DNA of 51,707 nt from Protostelium mycophagum. Its lineage: Eukaryota; Evosea; Variosea; Protosteliida; Protosteliaceae. A program made the translations under genes and the position numbers. The DNA is taken from the NCBI GenBank assembly GCA_002081555.1, contig MZNV01002540.1, forward strand, positions 1 to 51,707. Reading direction: 5' to 3'. Of the stretch, positions 9,137-21,452 are shown piece after piece (position 1 is the first letter of the stretch; each line of letters opens with the position of its first letter). The notes below the pieces were generated by a model, which was given only the letters and a program-made list of their open reading frames with translations, was not told where the DNA came from and ran no database searches.

Positions 9137-12100
9137 ATGACCACGAAGATCATCTTCGTATTGAGTCTCTTCATTGTGGGGATAGTCGCACAACTGGGAA
9201 ACTGCCTCGGTCAACCTAATTATTGCGACGCAGGACAGTGTTGCTCTTCGTTTGGTTATTGTGGTGCTGTGAGTTTTCACAGAGCGTTCCTTCTTTGTGA
9301 TTGACGTCTCCAGGGTCCTGCATGGTGCGATATCAGCCAGAATTGTCAGCAGAATTGTTGGACTCCTCAACCACAAGTATACGACACCTCAGGTGCCTTC
9401 TTCCAGACGTTTTTGAACACAGACAACTTTGATGGAAACAACTACACCGAGATTCAGAGGACAGATCTTCCCGTCTTCACCGGTTTTACATCGGAGAACT
9501 CATTCTCTGGAAATGCAACAAGTCCCACGGTCTTCTTCAATAAAACTCAAGAAGCTACCTCGAAGATCATCGTGCACATCAGTGGTTTCCTGATAGTCAA
9601 CGGGAGAGGGACAATTTCAACTTTGGCATTAAATGCGACATCCGATTGGGTCAGCATGTGGACTGGACAAGCTACCCAAAGTCCTACTCCCTGGAATAGG
9701 GCGGCTTATTTTACGTCTCAGGCGAACAACCCAATCGTCAATCTGACCCTCATTCCTGGCAATAATCCCTTCCTTTTGGTCTTCGGAACCTCTTCACAGA
9801 GAATCCATTTGAATCTTCCATTCAATACTACCAGTCTTTACGCGGTAAGATCTGCAATTTTTTGAAGAAAACATCTCATTGAACTTAGAGCGTCCAATCC
9901 GCTTGCTCATCTTCCCGTCCTCCCCCCAACATGTTATGTTCGGCCGACACAGGCAAAATCGAGTTCATCTGCTTGAATGGCGACACAAGAAACCAAGAAT
10001 GTCCACCACCCTTCTACAACGGCACACAAGAATGTCTCAGCGGACTCAACAAAATCGACGGGTCTTGTTACGACTTACAATGCTCAAATTCTGCCTTCAA
10101 CACGCCTGGTAACAGGATCACACCTACTACAAGTTTAGACCTCTCCGCCGCCACTCTCGTCTCCTCAGACTGCCAATGGGTGAGAAGACATCATGACATC
10201 GATTTTATTTATTCAAATCATTAGGTATTCGGAGGTCCATATGCCTCCATCAGCTCAGTAAACAATCAAGTTGTCACATCATATACTATTGGCAAGTTTG
10301 TGAGTGTAAACAATTCAATTTTCAGTATCGGGGGTGTTGCTGTGGCATCTGGCGGTGACTATCTCGCTCTGGACACGAATGGAATTCTTTCGTACATAAA
10401 CACAAAGAACAATACCTTGGTCTACCAGAGTATGCACGCAGTACCCATGCCGGTCTCACCACTAGGTGAGTCACCTTTTCGCTCAGTTTGAAATCTGAGG
10501 AATCCAAGGTGGCTTGATCTCTTATGTACAGAAGAATTTTGACGTATCACTCTGGAGGATTATGACAGGTCTGGAAACGCTGCAAAATACATCTGATGTA
10601 TATGCACCCTCTTTCAATTGTTACTCATCCTCAGTGGAGTTCGTGAGGTCTTTTAACAGCTCAATGCAAGAGATTTACTTCATGCCGATATCTTATGAGC
10701 AACCGGTGGTGTACGGCATTACCGCGACCAGAACGCTCGTCATCGTGACCGGAAAGAATTTCGGGGGTAACACAACAGATTCGTGTTTTGATTTCTGGCT
10801 GAATGGGGTGTATGTGAGTAGTTTCAGTATATTTATACAGCAGAACTCAAATCATCAGACTCCAGTGACGAAGAACGATACCACGATGACCTTTCCTCTG
10901 ACGCAACTAGCAAGTGAGTTTACATTCTTCTGTGCATAATCAGGCTGAAAATCACAGTGAACGGAACATATATGATCCGTTTGTCACAGATGCCTACGAT
11001 ATCAGGCCGAATCATCTATGATGTCTTCTCCAAGACGGTTCAGAACCTCAGTAATGTTCAATCCTTTTGTTTATCCAACTCTATTTGAACAGGAGATGAT
11101 TGACGTATATACAGCATCTAATCCCCTGGGTACGGTGAACGCCATCTCTACAACTGTTTTAGATCTGTTGAAATATAATTCTACGACCAGCTACAACGCA
11201 CCTGGATTGAGTTTTACGGGTTCAAGAGCGTCAGGAAGCAACCTCACCATCTCGACGGGAAATGTGATGTCTTACATCCCTGCAGCTGTACTACAGAGCA
11301 ACACAACATCCTTTGTGTTATGCTATGTGACAGAAGCAAACATTTTGTCTGCACTGGCCAACACAACAGTGTAAGAAAATACAAACGATTCTCCAAAGTT
11401 TTTCATGACATTAGGACTGACAAGTGCCAGATATTCCGGAGTGGTTGGTATCAGCATAGTCAGTTCCAACGGAACTGAGCTGGTATTAGCGGATTTATCA
11501 TCACCCATTTTGATCTCTATAAAACCTTCAGTCTTCTATTCAGGTATGTGCGATAATCCCTCTGGTCATCTGAAGAAAAGCAGATCTACAATGCTCCTTT
11601 TGGAATGAAAGCTTGTCACAATGGAGTACTGCGGGACTCACCACAAGGATGGATAACGGAACATTTATCTGTGCCACAACGCATCTGACCAATTTTACAC
11701 TCACTCGGCCAACTCAGGCGAAGCCTGTCGCCACTCCTGCTAATTCCACAAACTTTCTGCCAATCATAGTGGGAGCATCAGTAGGAGGTGCATTTGTACT
11801 TGCACTGATCATCTTGATCGTGATCATCGTGATTAAGAAGAAAGTGAGTTGTGGATACAAGTCTTTATGACTGAATCGCGCGTAGAGAAACTACCAAGCC
11901 GGTGATTTTCAACTCACTGCACACGCTGAGGAATCCAAGATTGAATTCGTCCGGTTGTTGTATCAGACGAAAGACCAGTCTATCTACAACGGCAAGATGG
12001 GAGGGACTACAACCGTGCTGATCAAGAAGAGTCTTAGTGGTGAAGGCAAGAGGAAGATACTCGCAGAGGCAATCGTGTACAAGGTGTGTGATGACTATCG

Positions 12101-13075
12101 TGTGATGTCGACAAATGACGTGTATAGGAGATGCATCATCCAAATATCGTACAGTTTATCACTCAGAGTACCAATGACCAAAGTGAGTTGTCTTGTGTCA
12201 TTTGTCTGCATCGTTAAGGCAGATCTCACTTGACATCAGATGAGAATGAAAACTAACTTCGATGCAGATTTACATATTGTCTTGGAATGGCTCGACTACG
12301 GCTCTCTTTACGACTACATATCAAGAAATCAATTGAGTGAGAACAATGTCATTGACATGTGAGCATCAGCCGGATACTTTGCATTATTTACTATTGTAGA
12401 TCTACACAAATGACAAAAGCCCTATCATACTTGCACCATAATCATTACGTCCACGGCAGAGTTGTTCCACAAAAAGTGAGCACACTTTGCTTGACTTAGA
12501 ATTCTCGATGACTGATGAAGACAGGTGATGATCAGTAAGAGTGATGACACGATCACCGCAAAGCTGAGCGGACTGTCTTGCCTCACGAAGGCGGGAGTTG
12601 TTCCACCAAAAAATCTCATCGACCGATGCAGCGTGAGACCATCTCGAAGATCACGCCTCGCTCGGATGTCTACTCTCTCGGCACATTCATCTGGTCCATA
12701 TTACCAGAAAATAGTGGCAAGAAACTGTACGGAGAACTATCAGACCAAAAGGTAGATAGGTCGTTGTAGATGGGCGAAAGCTGAGGTGATAGGTGTATGA
12801 TATGCTTCCACAACAAGAGATATCTCTATTGAGAGTGAAGGTTGACAACCATTTGGACAGAATTGTACAGAGATGGTGAGACACTTAATGCATGAAATGA
12901 TTCTTTCAAAATGATGAAATGATGATATGATCACAGCACAGAGATACAACCTGATCACCGAGCTACCATGCTGCAAATTAACACATCACTTCAAGCATCC
13001 TCTTCCGCACATACAAGCACAATTTTCTCGAGCATTCAAGAGCCACAAGCCGACTATGGGACAGCCTTTTTGTAA
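9137..13075 (+). CDS. single-pass receptor: chitin-binding domain, IPT-like region, GPS motif, TM helix, pseudokinase
   Basis: The ATG at 9137 starts a signal peptide (KIIFVLSLFIVGIVAQLG). A hevein-type chitin-binding domain follows (YCDAGQCCSSFGYCG, then WCDISQNCQQNC), split by an intron. The large ectodomain is rich in N-glycosylation sequons and includes GITATRTLVIVTGKNFGGN, reminiscent of an IPT/TIG strand pair. At 11592-11696 lies a textbook GPS motif: CSFWNES, W, then FICATTHLTNFTL. A membrane helix (11754-11834) precedes a kinase-like domain. A lysine in VLIKK is kept, but the glycine loop is lost, HRD reads HGR, and the DFG region reads KLSGLS, so it should not phosphorylate. It ends with a TKL/TK-like helix (QPDHRATM) and a stop at 13073-13075. 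At least ten short introns. The head suggests binding of chitin, for example fungal wall, signalling through a partner kinase (inference). Confidence 0.75.
11592..11696 (+). other. GPS (GPCR autoproteolysis site) motif in receptor 1
   Basis: The encoded segment has the conserved pattern C-x-F-W-N...W...C-A-T-T-HLTNF. In GAIN/GPS proteins cleavage occurs between the L and T of HL-T, leaving two non-covalently held chains. All hallmark cysteines, tryptophans and the HLT tripeptide are present, so self-cleavage is possible; activity is inferred. Confidence 0.8.
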
Positions 13076-13313
13076 AATTATACGATGAAGTGACTTTTGA
13101 CGCAACGAAAATAAAAATAATAGTTTATTTTGCTACTATTTTTGATAAATTATGCCAAGTCTGGAAACGCATCTTGAAGAACAAACTATCGTCAGAACCA
13201 AGGAACAGGCATTTTTTTGGATCGAAATTGGTGAGACAGAAAATATCATCAAAGTCTACATAGTCATAAAATTTATTGTTTCTTTGCTTATATTTTTGCG
13301 ATTTAACATAGGG

Positions 13314-13386
13314 GCTCCATTAGCTCAGTCGGCAGAGCACGGTGCTTATATCGCTGTGGTCACAGGTTCGATCCCTGTATGGAGCA
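13314..13386 (+). tRNA. tRNA-Ile (UAU)
   Basis: A complete 73-base cloverleaf: acceptor GCTCCAT pairs perfectly with ATGGAGC; D arm GCTC...GAGC; anticodon stem CGGTG/CGCTG with loop CTTATAT (anticodon TAT); T arm ACAGG-TTCGATC-CCTGT; discriminator A. It decodes AUA. No intron. The A box (TTAGCTCAGTCGG) and B box (GGTTCGATCCC) give the internal polymerase III promoter. Confidence 0.93.
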
Positions 13387-13391
13387 TTTTT
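13387..13391 (+). terminator. polymerase III oligo-T terminator of tRNA-Ile
   Basis: Five consecutive T residues start immediately after the discriminator base of the tRNA, as expected for polymerase III termination. Confidence 0.7.
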
Positions 13392-13463
13392 AACACTCTC
13401 AGAAACATCTTCGCTTTTTTAAATCGAACAAAAAAACATTCAACATCCGAGAGAGGAGTAAAT

Positions 13464-16400
13464 TTATATCGTGTTATCCTTCATGACAGTGTTCATTGCC
13501 CTTCCGTACGCGGATGCTGCTTGCTCTGCGAACCACGAGCTCTCCTCTTCATACGGGTTAAATATCACACTATACCGCCCAGTTCCCGGCCTCTTCTGTG
13601 GTCCGACCTGGACATATCAATCTTTATTTTTGAATTAATTTTATTTTTAAATGACTGGAAGCTGAAGAAATCACCTTTTGTTTGTATTCCAACTCATCAT
13701 GGCCGAGTTCCAACAGAAACCTCACCGCGATTTCGAATTGTGTAACAACATAGGCTTGCATTCCGATGGCTTCCTCCTTAAGATGTCCGGAGAGTAGCTC
13801 ATTGATCATGCTGACATGAGACATCAGGTTGGGAACATCGGTATTATATGTTAGATAACATATCGTGGGAAGAAGCTGGTCAGCGCCGCTGATGTGGTCA
13901 GTTCATTTTGCTTGTGTCGCATCATGGCAAAATTTTTAATATTTTTTTGTTGAATTTTTGTTGAATATTTGATATTTTCTTTTGCCAAAAAACCGGAAAA
14001 ACCGGAAAAAACCCTACAAATTCTCCTTGAATAACATTCTGAGCACATGTGTGGTCTCATCTACAACGCGTATGAGGCACGATATCTTCTCGTGCACAGT
14101 TCTGGCCTTTTCGATCTCTTTCAGCTCGAGTATCGCTTTGCTGAACGGCTGCTCCTGTCCACATTCGAGCAAGACTTTTGCTTTTTCTGGCTCTAAAGCC
14201 ACGATGGACATCTGTACGGCGGTAGGGTGTTTCACGAAATTGCATCTGCTGTTGTTGTAGTCTAAATTGGTCTTGGCGTACTGTTTTGTGTTAGCTTTTG
14301 AAGAATAATTAGACATTTGATGATGCATCAAAGAATGAACGGAAATAAATTTAAATTTTTTGTTTCAAAGATGCCGCCTCTGCAGATTTTTGGTTGCAAA
14401 TACAATAAAATAATGAGTATAAAAAGTACCTCTTGGTCTATTGTGGCGATCAACACATCGTATAGTTCTGGTATGATGATACTGAACAATGCTCTCGTTA
14501 TCTTATTAATACCGTCCTCCGTATTTAATGTCCTATATATCCCCGCAACATGTGTAGACAATGCACCTGTAGAATTATTTATTTCAAATTTATTTCATAT
14601 CTCAATAAAATACCTATAAAGGAGTGTATATCACCATAAGCCATAGCCGGGTCCAATTTGTGAGCTATGTTATTGATTCCTTCTATGTGATAAAGAGGTG
14701 CGTATGTCAATACAAATAAGGAGGTGAAAGACTTGACAAGATTTCCTATCGGGTGGAAATCGGTGCCGAATATTCTCTCCAAGTGTTGGCTGACATCAAT
14801 CTTCACAATATTCTGGGAGGAAAGGCCATCATCAAGCGCTTTAACGATCTAATGAAGAGTGAACCAATCGTTGTAGAAATATTTATGCGCGAATCCTTCG
14901 TTTGAATTCGTAAATTAAAATAAATACCTCATTTCTTCTCCAGTTTTGATATTTGGAAGATTGTATTAATGACCTCCACTGATCACCTCTTAATAAGATA
15001 TCCCTTCGGTCAATACTAGGCCCCGCATTCTGGTGCATCTACACACATATATAAACAAATATGTATGAATAAATGAGCTCACTATATTCTTGCCTCTGCT
15101 TCTATTTGTCCTCGTGATCATGAATCCACTCTTGGGCTGATGGTTGTATTTACTGTGGTCTATTGTCTCTGGATTCTGCAGTGCTCCTCCCCTCAGTCTG
15201 TCGTTTTCCCATTCACCTGTATATGTTTACATTTATCGTATTTATAAATCTTAAATACCTGCACCCTCAGTCAATCCCGCGTATAGATATCCACTCCCTT
15301 GTCGTATATTATTCACCCAATGTCCTAAATACCTACACATATTTATCATCCATTATATATATGTAACATATATATTAATAATGAACGGTCTTATATCTAC
15401 AATCATCTCACCTATCACCATCTGCATAATGCATCGTCCCGTATCCGTTCCTCAAGAATCCAAAGCTAAAGGAAGCCGACGCGTTGATCACCTATAAATA
15501 TGTGAATATGGCACGAGCATCACACATATCACCTCTCCAATATACCGTTCTCCATTATTGAAAATCATGCAAACAAATCGGTCTTGTGACGCCGGCCTGT
15601 CGCGTTCCCAGAAACATCTCAACACTGAACCGTCTGCATAATAAAGATCTGTGTGAGTGTCATTTGTGTTGTGAAAAATCAAAATACCTCCTCTTCCTGA
15701 TCTCTCGTCTCGGTAAAATTCACCCTCGTATCGAACCATTGTAGTTGATGAATTTATACTGTTCTCGAGATTATAATGGGTGGTACCTTCGTTTTTCATT
15801 CTATATCCCACAAACATTTACACACCCTTCCCGTGCCGTAAATTATCAAGGAACTCTCCTTCATATCTCTGTCCAGTGGCTGTGCTGAGTGTCCCGTACC
15901 CATTCTGTCGAATTTTATTCTTGTTTTTTATTGAATGTTGAAATAATACCTTGAGTCCCTTGGCGAAAATGCCTTCGTATTTCCACCCTTCGTGTGATAT
16001 CAACGTTCCCATTCCTTGGAATTCTCCTATGAATAGGTTAAGATGTCGTACGGTCGTTGGGGTGATGTATGTATGGTGGTATGATATCTTACCTGTATCC
16101 CATTCACCGATGTACCGGTTTCCGGAGGAGAATACGTATTCGGCGAATCTACAATCATTTAATATTTATGGCTTCTATATTATTTATTCGTAAATGTGCG
16201 CACCACCGCACAAGAAGAAGTTTTTCATTTTTCGGCCAGACCAAGACCGGGAAAGATTGTTTATAAACGACAAAAAATACCTCAATTTGGACACGTTCGA
16301 ATCATCTGATTCATGAGCGATCCAGCCCCTGATGGAGATGCTGAATAATATCTGTATTTGTACAACCGGCAAGAAACTCTCCATCTCGCTCTTATCGCTC

Positions 16401-19400
16401 GCGATAACGATGATCCTTTTTTCTGGCGAAATGATTCGGAACGCGCATCCGTTTTGGAAATCTTCGGACATCCTCTCGATCCAAGTTGTAGTGAGATGGA
16501 ATCGGTGTGCTGAAATACGTAATTCTTCTTGGAAAAGATAGAGCCTGGAGAAAGATTCAGAATTTTCGGAACGGAATTCCGTCTTCCCGGAAATGTCGGA
16601 ATTTCAGAAAAATCCAAATTCGTGGAACATCCGGAAGAAGAATCAGAAAAAAATCAGAAAAAAAAGATTGCACGAATCTCTCACCATCGGGTAGGGTATT
16701 TCTTATCGTTTATCCCCAATTTTGCAATGTAATCTGTTGCCTCTGGCTCCCCCTCCATCACCACCTGTCCTCTATTCTCTTCTGAATGTTCACTCTGATC
16801 GGGCCGCTCGTATCCCATCGGCATCTCGTTCCTCTCGGGAGTTGCCGTGTTTATCGTTGTCTGTTGTTCCGGAGTTGTGATGGTGGCTTGGAGCATGCTG
16901 TTGTGGATATTCTCAATCTCTCGCTCTTCTTTCTCTTCCCAGTTTTGTGTGGCGATGCGCTGAGGCGATTCAGATGTGAGGATTTTTGGGATGTTGTTGA
17001 ATGAAAAAGTTGTTTGGTGAAATGTGGCGGTTTGTGTTTGCGGCAAAGCCGCAAATGGCCAAAAACGCTCAAAAACACAAATTACCTTGATTCTTCCAAA
17101 GTGGTAGGTTGATTGTGGTGTTAGATGTAGAGATCTGACGAGGACAGAGCCGTAATGTTGTATCAACTTGTCAATATCCCCATATATCTCGTGCTCTCCA
17201 CGGATCCTATACCCTTCTGGTGTGATCTACGTTTTTCAGACCTTGACACTGATTTATTTTCTTTCCTTCGCTTGAAAATCTAAAAGTATTTCTTTGAAAA
17301 AAACACTTACTGGGTTAACGTTTGGAATGACTTCGACGAGTGCATTTTTTACAGCTCTCTCTCCATCTAAATAAGTGGCCGCAAAACAACCAGGATGTGA
17401 ACTGAATCTTATTGCGAAAGTGCCTGGCTCCGCATTTGAAGCCGAGAACATCCTGTCTACATCGGCACTCGATTTCTCTCCGATAAACCACCTATTATTT
17501 TATTATTTATTATTCTATTATTTATTATTTTTGTCAGAAAAAAATAGAACGAAGAAAATAAATATAAAAATGAGAAAAATTTAGACTTACGGGTACTCTG
17601 GAATTTTAGAGAGGAATGGCTTAACGAAGAGATTGTTCATTGTGACGGGAACGTCTTTCAACCTACGGAAAACTTTACGCTCTTCCATCCCGTCCTCCTG
17701 TCCATCTTCAGTATTTTCATTCGATCTCTTCATTTGATTTTTTTCTTTCGAGGAATAGACGTACCATCATGTAGAATCCGTTGGTGCCGTCTGCTTTGAT
17801 CAAGATGTGCACGACCGGTTTGTTGGCTCCTCCAGATACACTTTATATTTGTGAATAAATGTATTCATGTCTCATTACTGTCGGATGATGGGTTGAAGTT
17901 TCTTCATTTGTGGCACAAAGTGCCACATTGTCATGTTGAGGATGTGCCTTGCCACAAAGTTTTTTTCTCTACTATGAAGAGGTAACCTTTTGTCAACGCA
18001 GCATCGTGTTTACAGTCAGCTTTGCTGTTGTATCTTTAAGAGTGGCTCTTATTTGTAAGCACGTGCCACATTATCGTTACAACAATCCACTTTAATTTCT
18101 TTTTTACAATTAACAGTTGTCCCGCCACACATCTTCTTCATATCGTTACGAGAAATTTCTCGTAATATTACAAAATATAAATAAATATAATCACCTGTAC
18201 ACATAATTATCCACCGCAGTCTTCACCAAGCGAAGCAAATAAGTACCGGCAGGTTGTTGATATAATAATAACTCCGCTTCTTTTGAGGACAAATAGCCGT
18301 AGAAGAAAGTCCACTGGAAAATCTCCTTTACCTAAAGATATCACTATGGAATGTGACGCTGGGGTGTCGACAATACAAACAAAGACGTACTCTGTCAATG
18401 CATTGGTTGGGAGGTCCAAAAGCCCTGAGGAAATCACCATATCGGACCTTTGATATTGCTCCTAAGCATGACTCATCTGTTACATGTGAATACATCAAAG
18501 TTTAAAATTTTAAAATAATAAAATACCTAGTATATATTTCAACACATCTACATCATCTGGGTATAAGAATGTGGCTCCTTGCTTTGTCAAAAAATCCAAG
18601 AATGTGTTCCAGTCAGCCATCTGTTTTATTTCAGCAAAGAGGATATAAAGCCAGAAGAAATATGAGAGAGTCACCGGCATTCCGAGGTTTTGATCCCACT
18701 CTGAAGCACCGGTGTCAATCGCACTCATAATCGCATTGAATGAGGCATATCTGCAAATATCAGATATATTTATTATATACATATATTTAAAATCAATCTA
18801 GATAAATAAGAAGCATCCGAATATATTGATAAAACTAGATGAATTTTCCCACCTGTCCTCATCTGGTGATGAGATGATCCTCTTTTTAGTCCTTGAGATA
18901 TCAGCGACAATCTCCTCTACACTTCTAGGGATATCATTATCATTGTTATCATTCGCAGTCTGTTCCGCTTTCTAAAGATTTGTTAAGACAAATAAAGTTA
19001 AATTCGAGTCGCATAAAATAAACACGTCTTGGGTGTGAGGTTGTCATATCGAAAGAAAATAGAAGGTGCGTACCTTTTTGTTGGCAAGGGCACGTAACTG
19101 ATGTATAAATGGGTCTGTAGAGGTGTAGCCCTCTCCTGTCACCTCTGGATGTGCTGTATACAATAAATATCATGACTAAAAGATTTCTTTGTATTTATAT
19201 GACATGGAGAAGTTGAATAATTTCTGCATGGTGGCAAAGCCACTGTTTTGGCTGCACCTTTAACACCTTTGGCATTCATGAACTTGTCATCTCCGCGAGT
19301 CATGTTGACATTGGCAGACATTTAGAGTGGACTGCTACGATGATATACTCACGGATTGCTGGGGTGGTGATCTGATGACCGACCACATAAGAACCATAGT

Positions 19401-20061
19401 TGGCCGCCTGTGCTGCTGTCACTTCCACATTTGATGACGCTGTGCCAGTCAATAAGAATATTTTGAAAGATTCTACCATTGTGAGTGGGAGTTTCATCTG
19501 CCGGCAGGCTTGGGGCTATAGAAGATGACGATCTGTTTCTGTTATTGTTGATGATATTCTGGGGTCTTCCAGCGGGAACTGGCCTCTCTGTCTCTTTTTC
19601 TGCTTCTTTAACCTCCGCTTGGACAATGATCTCAGTGAAGGTCTCAATGTCCTTCAAGAGAGCACCATTTATCTTCTCTAATTTCTTTCTAGTGGTGCTG
19701 TTGCTTATGATCCTCTGTCAAGCCAATGAGATGACAGAGAGAGTTGGAAACATAAAGAGGTCTTTACCCTAATGGTGCCCGATTTTTCCATCTTGATAGC
19801 AAGTTCCTCAAACTCACTCAAGGCATCGTTCAATTTGTTGATGATCGTCACTAACTCTCCCTTCTTTATCAATTGAAAATGCTTCAAGATTCGATCAAGA
19901 ATGGGCTCTAATGTCTCCATTGTGAAGATTAGGTCCCCGACATCCTCCTTCTGTTTTTGTATGTTCCGAAGAACTTCTGTGGTCGAGCTGGTCTTTCGTT
20001 TCAGCTTGAGGATCTGGATCTCAGGGTCCACAAAGAGACCAGGAAGTCCTCTTGCCGCCAT
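13464..20061 (-). CDS. giant adaptor: helical bundle, EF-hand-like/SH2, SH2, PH-like, MORN repeats, VPS9 (Rab5 GEF) domain
   Basis: From the ATG at 20059-20061: a four-helix-type bundle (about 19600-20061, including STTRKKLEKINGALLKDIE) resembling HeLo/MLKL or Cbl helical bundles; a low-complexity linker; an EF-hand-like segment (NTFLDFLTKQG, then SKVRYGDFLRAFGPPNQ) leading into SH2-1 (FFYGYLSSKEAELLL, GTYLLR); SH2-2 (YPWFIGEKSS, PGTFAIRFSSHPGCF, KLIQHYGSVLVRSL). Both SH2 domains keep the phosphotyrosine-binding arginine. Then a PH-like part (FRIISPEKRIIVIASDKSE, about 16390), at least five MORN repeats (15160-16170, e.g. GQRYEGEFLDNLRHGKGV) and a VPS9 domain (13600-14560) with GADQLLPTICYLTYNTDVPN and the tyrosine of AYVVTQFEIAVRF. 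Stop at 13464-13466. VPS9 domains activate Rab5-type GTPases on endosomes. An in-frame TGA overlaps a donor near 16681, so this could be two genes. In-frame sequence upstream of the ATG may extend the N-terminus. Confidence 0.7.
17836..18196 (-). other. large intron with inverted repeats inside SH2-1
   Basis: SH2-1 is interrupted after NYVY and resumes at SGGANKPVVHILIKAD, giving an intron of about 360 bp, six times the usual size here. It contains the inverted repeat TGTGGCA-CAAAG-TGCCACA (about 17911-17929) and a direct repeat of GTGCCACATT near 17926 and 18063. This could be the remains of a small non-autonomous DNA element, but no target-site duplication was identified. Confidence 0.45.
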
Positions 20062-20306
20062 CCAGGAAGAGCCGGTTTGTTCTGGTTTCTGGTTGTAAAA
20101 ATCGAAATAACTGGCCGGTGTGTTTTCATTTTATTTTCTATTCGTAAACACTAATCTCACCACGCACCTCATTACCACCATATACTATTTTCTCAGTAAT
20201 AATGGACAGACTTTGTGATCTCGCTTCACCAGATCACATGGCCATGTGTCCAGTTGTAGTTCTATCGTCTATAAAAGGAACAACCAAATTCTCGAACATA
20301 ATTTAT
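20062..20306. other. spacer between the kinase gene and the SH2-VPS9 gene
   Basis: On the minus strand, frames around 20170-20260 (such as SIITEKIVYGGNE followed by a GTGCGT donor) and 20062-20095 (KPEQTGSSW, directly in frame with the next ATG) look like coding sequence. They may be 5' exons of the SH2-VPS9 gene, or show that the two genes are read as one transcript. I cannot place a start for them. Confidence 0.35.
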
Positions 20307-21189
20307 TTACAGCATAGAGGCTACAGACGCCCTACAATTTGGATCGATACATAACAAACCGCTGATTTTCCTCCTCAGATCTTCGCTGACTTGACATCTA
20401 TCGTCGTCTGGCAGAGGTATACTCTTTGTGTTGTGTGGAAATTTTCCTCCATTCTTCAGAAAGTCCCCCACAACGTATGGAAACTGCCCGTATACAAGAG
20501 TGTAGATGGTGACGCCCAGAGACCACGCGTCCGCTTTTGTTGCTGAGTGCGGTAAACCCAGCAGAACCTCAGGGGCGACATATTCTAGCGACCCTGAAGA
20601 GTCTGTTCTGTAGGCTTCTTTTTTTGGATCGAAAAATGAGGCCAGTCCAAAGTCGATGAGCACAGCTCTGCCTTGATCATCGAGCATGATCTGCTTGCTA
20701 TCAGTAAGGGGGTTTTATTGGATTGGATTTTGTCTTTAAGACAAACTCACATTTTCTAATTTGATGTCTCGGTGTGATACCCCTCTTTGATGACATTTGT
20801 ACAATGCTCCACTGATTTGTGAGGCGATCATTCTCACACACGTCTCAGGCAGTGGTTCGAACTCGTTGTTCTCTAAGAGAGAGAACAAATCTTCTCCGTC
20901 TATGTAATCAAAAATGAGGTACTAATCATGGTCAGTTTCTTCGGACTAAAATTGGAGGACTGACCACAAATGCCGGGGTGTCTATAAAGCCGTAGAACCG
21001 GCAGATGCCCTCCACACCACTCATGATCTCATTGGCTTTGATTTCGTCCATCACTCTGCTCTTCTTTGGGATCTTCTTCAGCACATGATGTTTATTGGTG
21101 ATTACATCTGTTGCAAATAAGATGCACCCGTGAGTCCCTCTGTTTATCTCTTCTATGAGTCTGAATCGTGTCAGGCTGAGTTCGTGCAT
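20307..21189 (-). CDS. serine/threonine protein kinase, CAMK/AMPK-like
   Basis: The ATG at 21187-21189 begins MHELSLTRFRLIEEINRG, entering the kinase glycine loop (EEINRGTHGCILFA) almost at once, so little lies N-terminal to the domain. The Lys of VLKKIPKK, the catalytic loop SHRDIKLEN, DFG in VLIDFGLASFF and YVAPEVL in the activation segment are all present; the enzyme should be active. The C-lobe reads DAWSLGVTIYTLVYGQFPYV and ends soon after DPNCRASV, at 20307. Two introns are clear, near 20930-20960 and 20700-20750. The catalytic domain is essentially the whole protein. An open frame continues upstream of this ATG to about 21399 without a start, so an upstream exon is possible. HRDIKLEN and the C-lobe argue for CAMK rather than TKL. 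Confidence 0.8.
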
Positions 21190-21452
21190 CTTTCTTATGA
21201 TCAATCCGGTGCAGAAACCAACAGTTCCACAAAGTAGTACACGGGAATGGAAGCTGGAGGAAATCAGACACTTATAGCAGATGACTTTCCCCCGAATGAT
21301 GTTTTGCACTCCTCGTTGAGAGGGATACATGACATTTATGAGAGAATTTATCAACTTTTCGTTTTCTCTATAACTCTGCCCACAGTTTGGAAAGCCCACG
21401 CCCAGGGTGTTTGGAGGGCATCAATTACCTTTAGACAAGGTTCACTTACTTC

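Noticed and set aside
12270-12700. Active tyrosine kinase in receptor 1
   Set aside because: The catalytic loop reads HGR instead of HRD and the DFG region reads LSG, so a pseudokinase is the better call unless exon boundaries are wrong.
13152-13745. 197-codon plus-strand frame
   Set aside because: It runs straight through the tRNA-Ile gene and into antisense of the VPS9 C-terminal exons, so it is a chance frame.
16282-16732. Frames on both strands around 16.3-16.7 kb
   Set aside because: Most of 16500-16680 is best explained as an intron of the SH2-VPS9 gene, and only the frame giving FRIISPEKRIIVIASDKSE fits a known fold.
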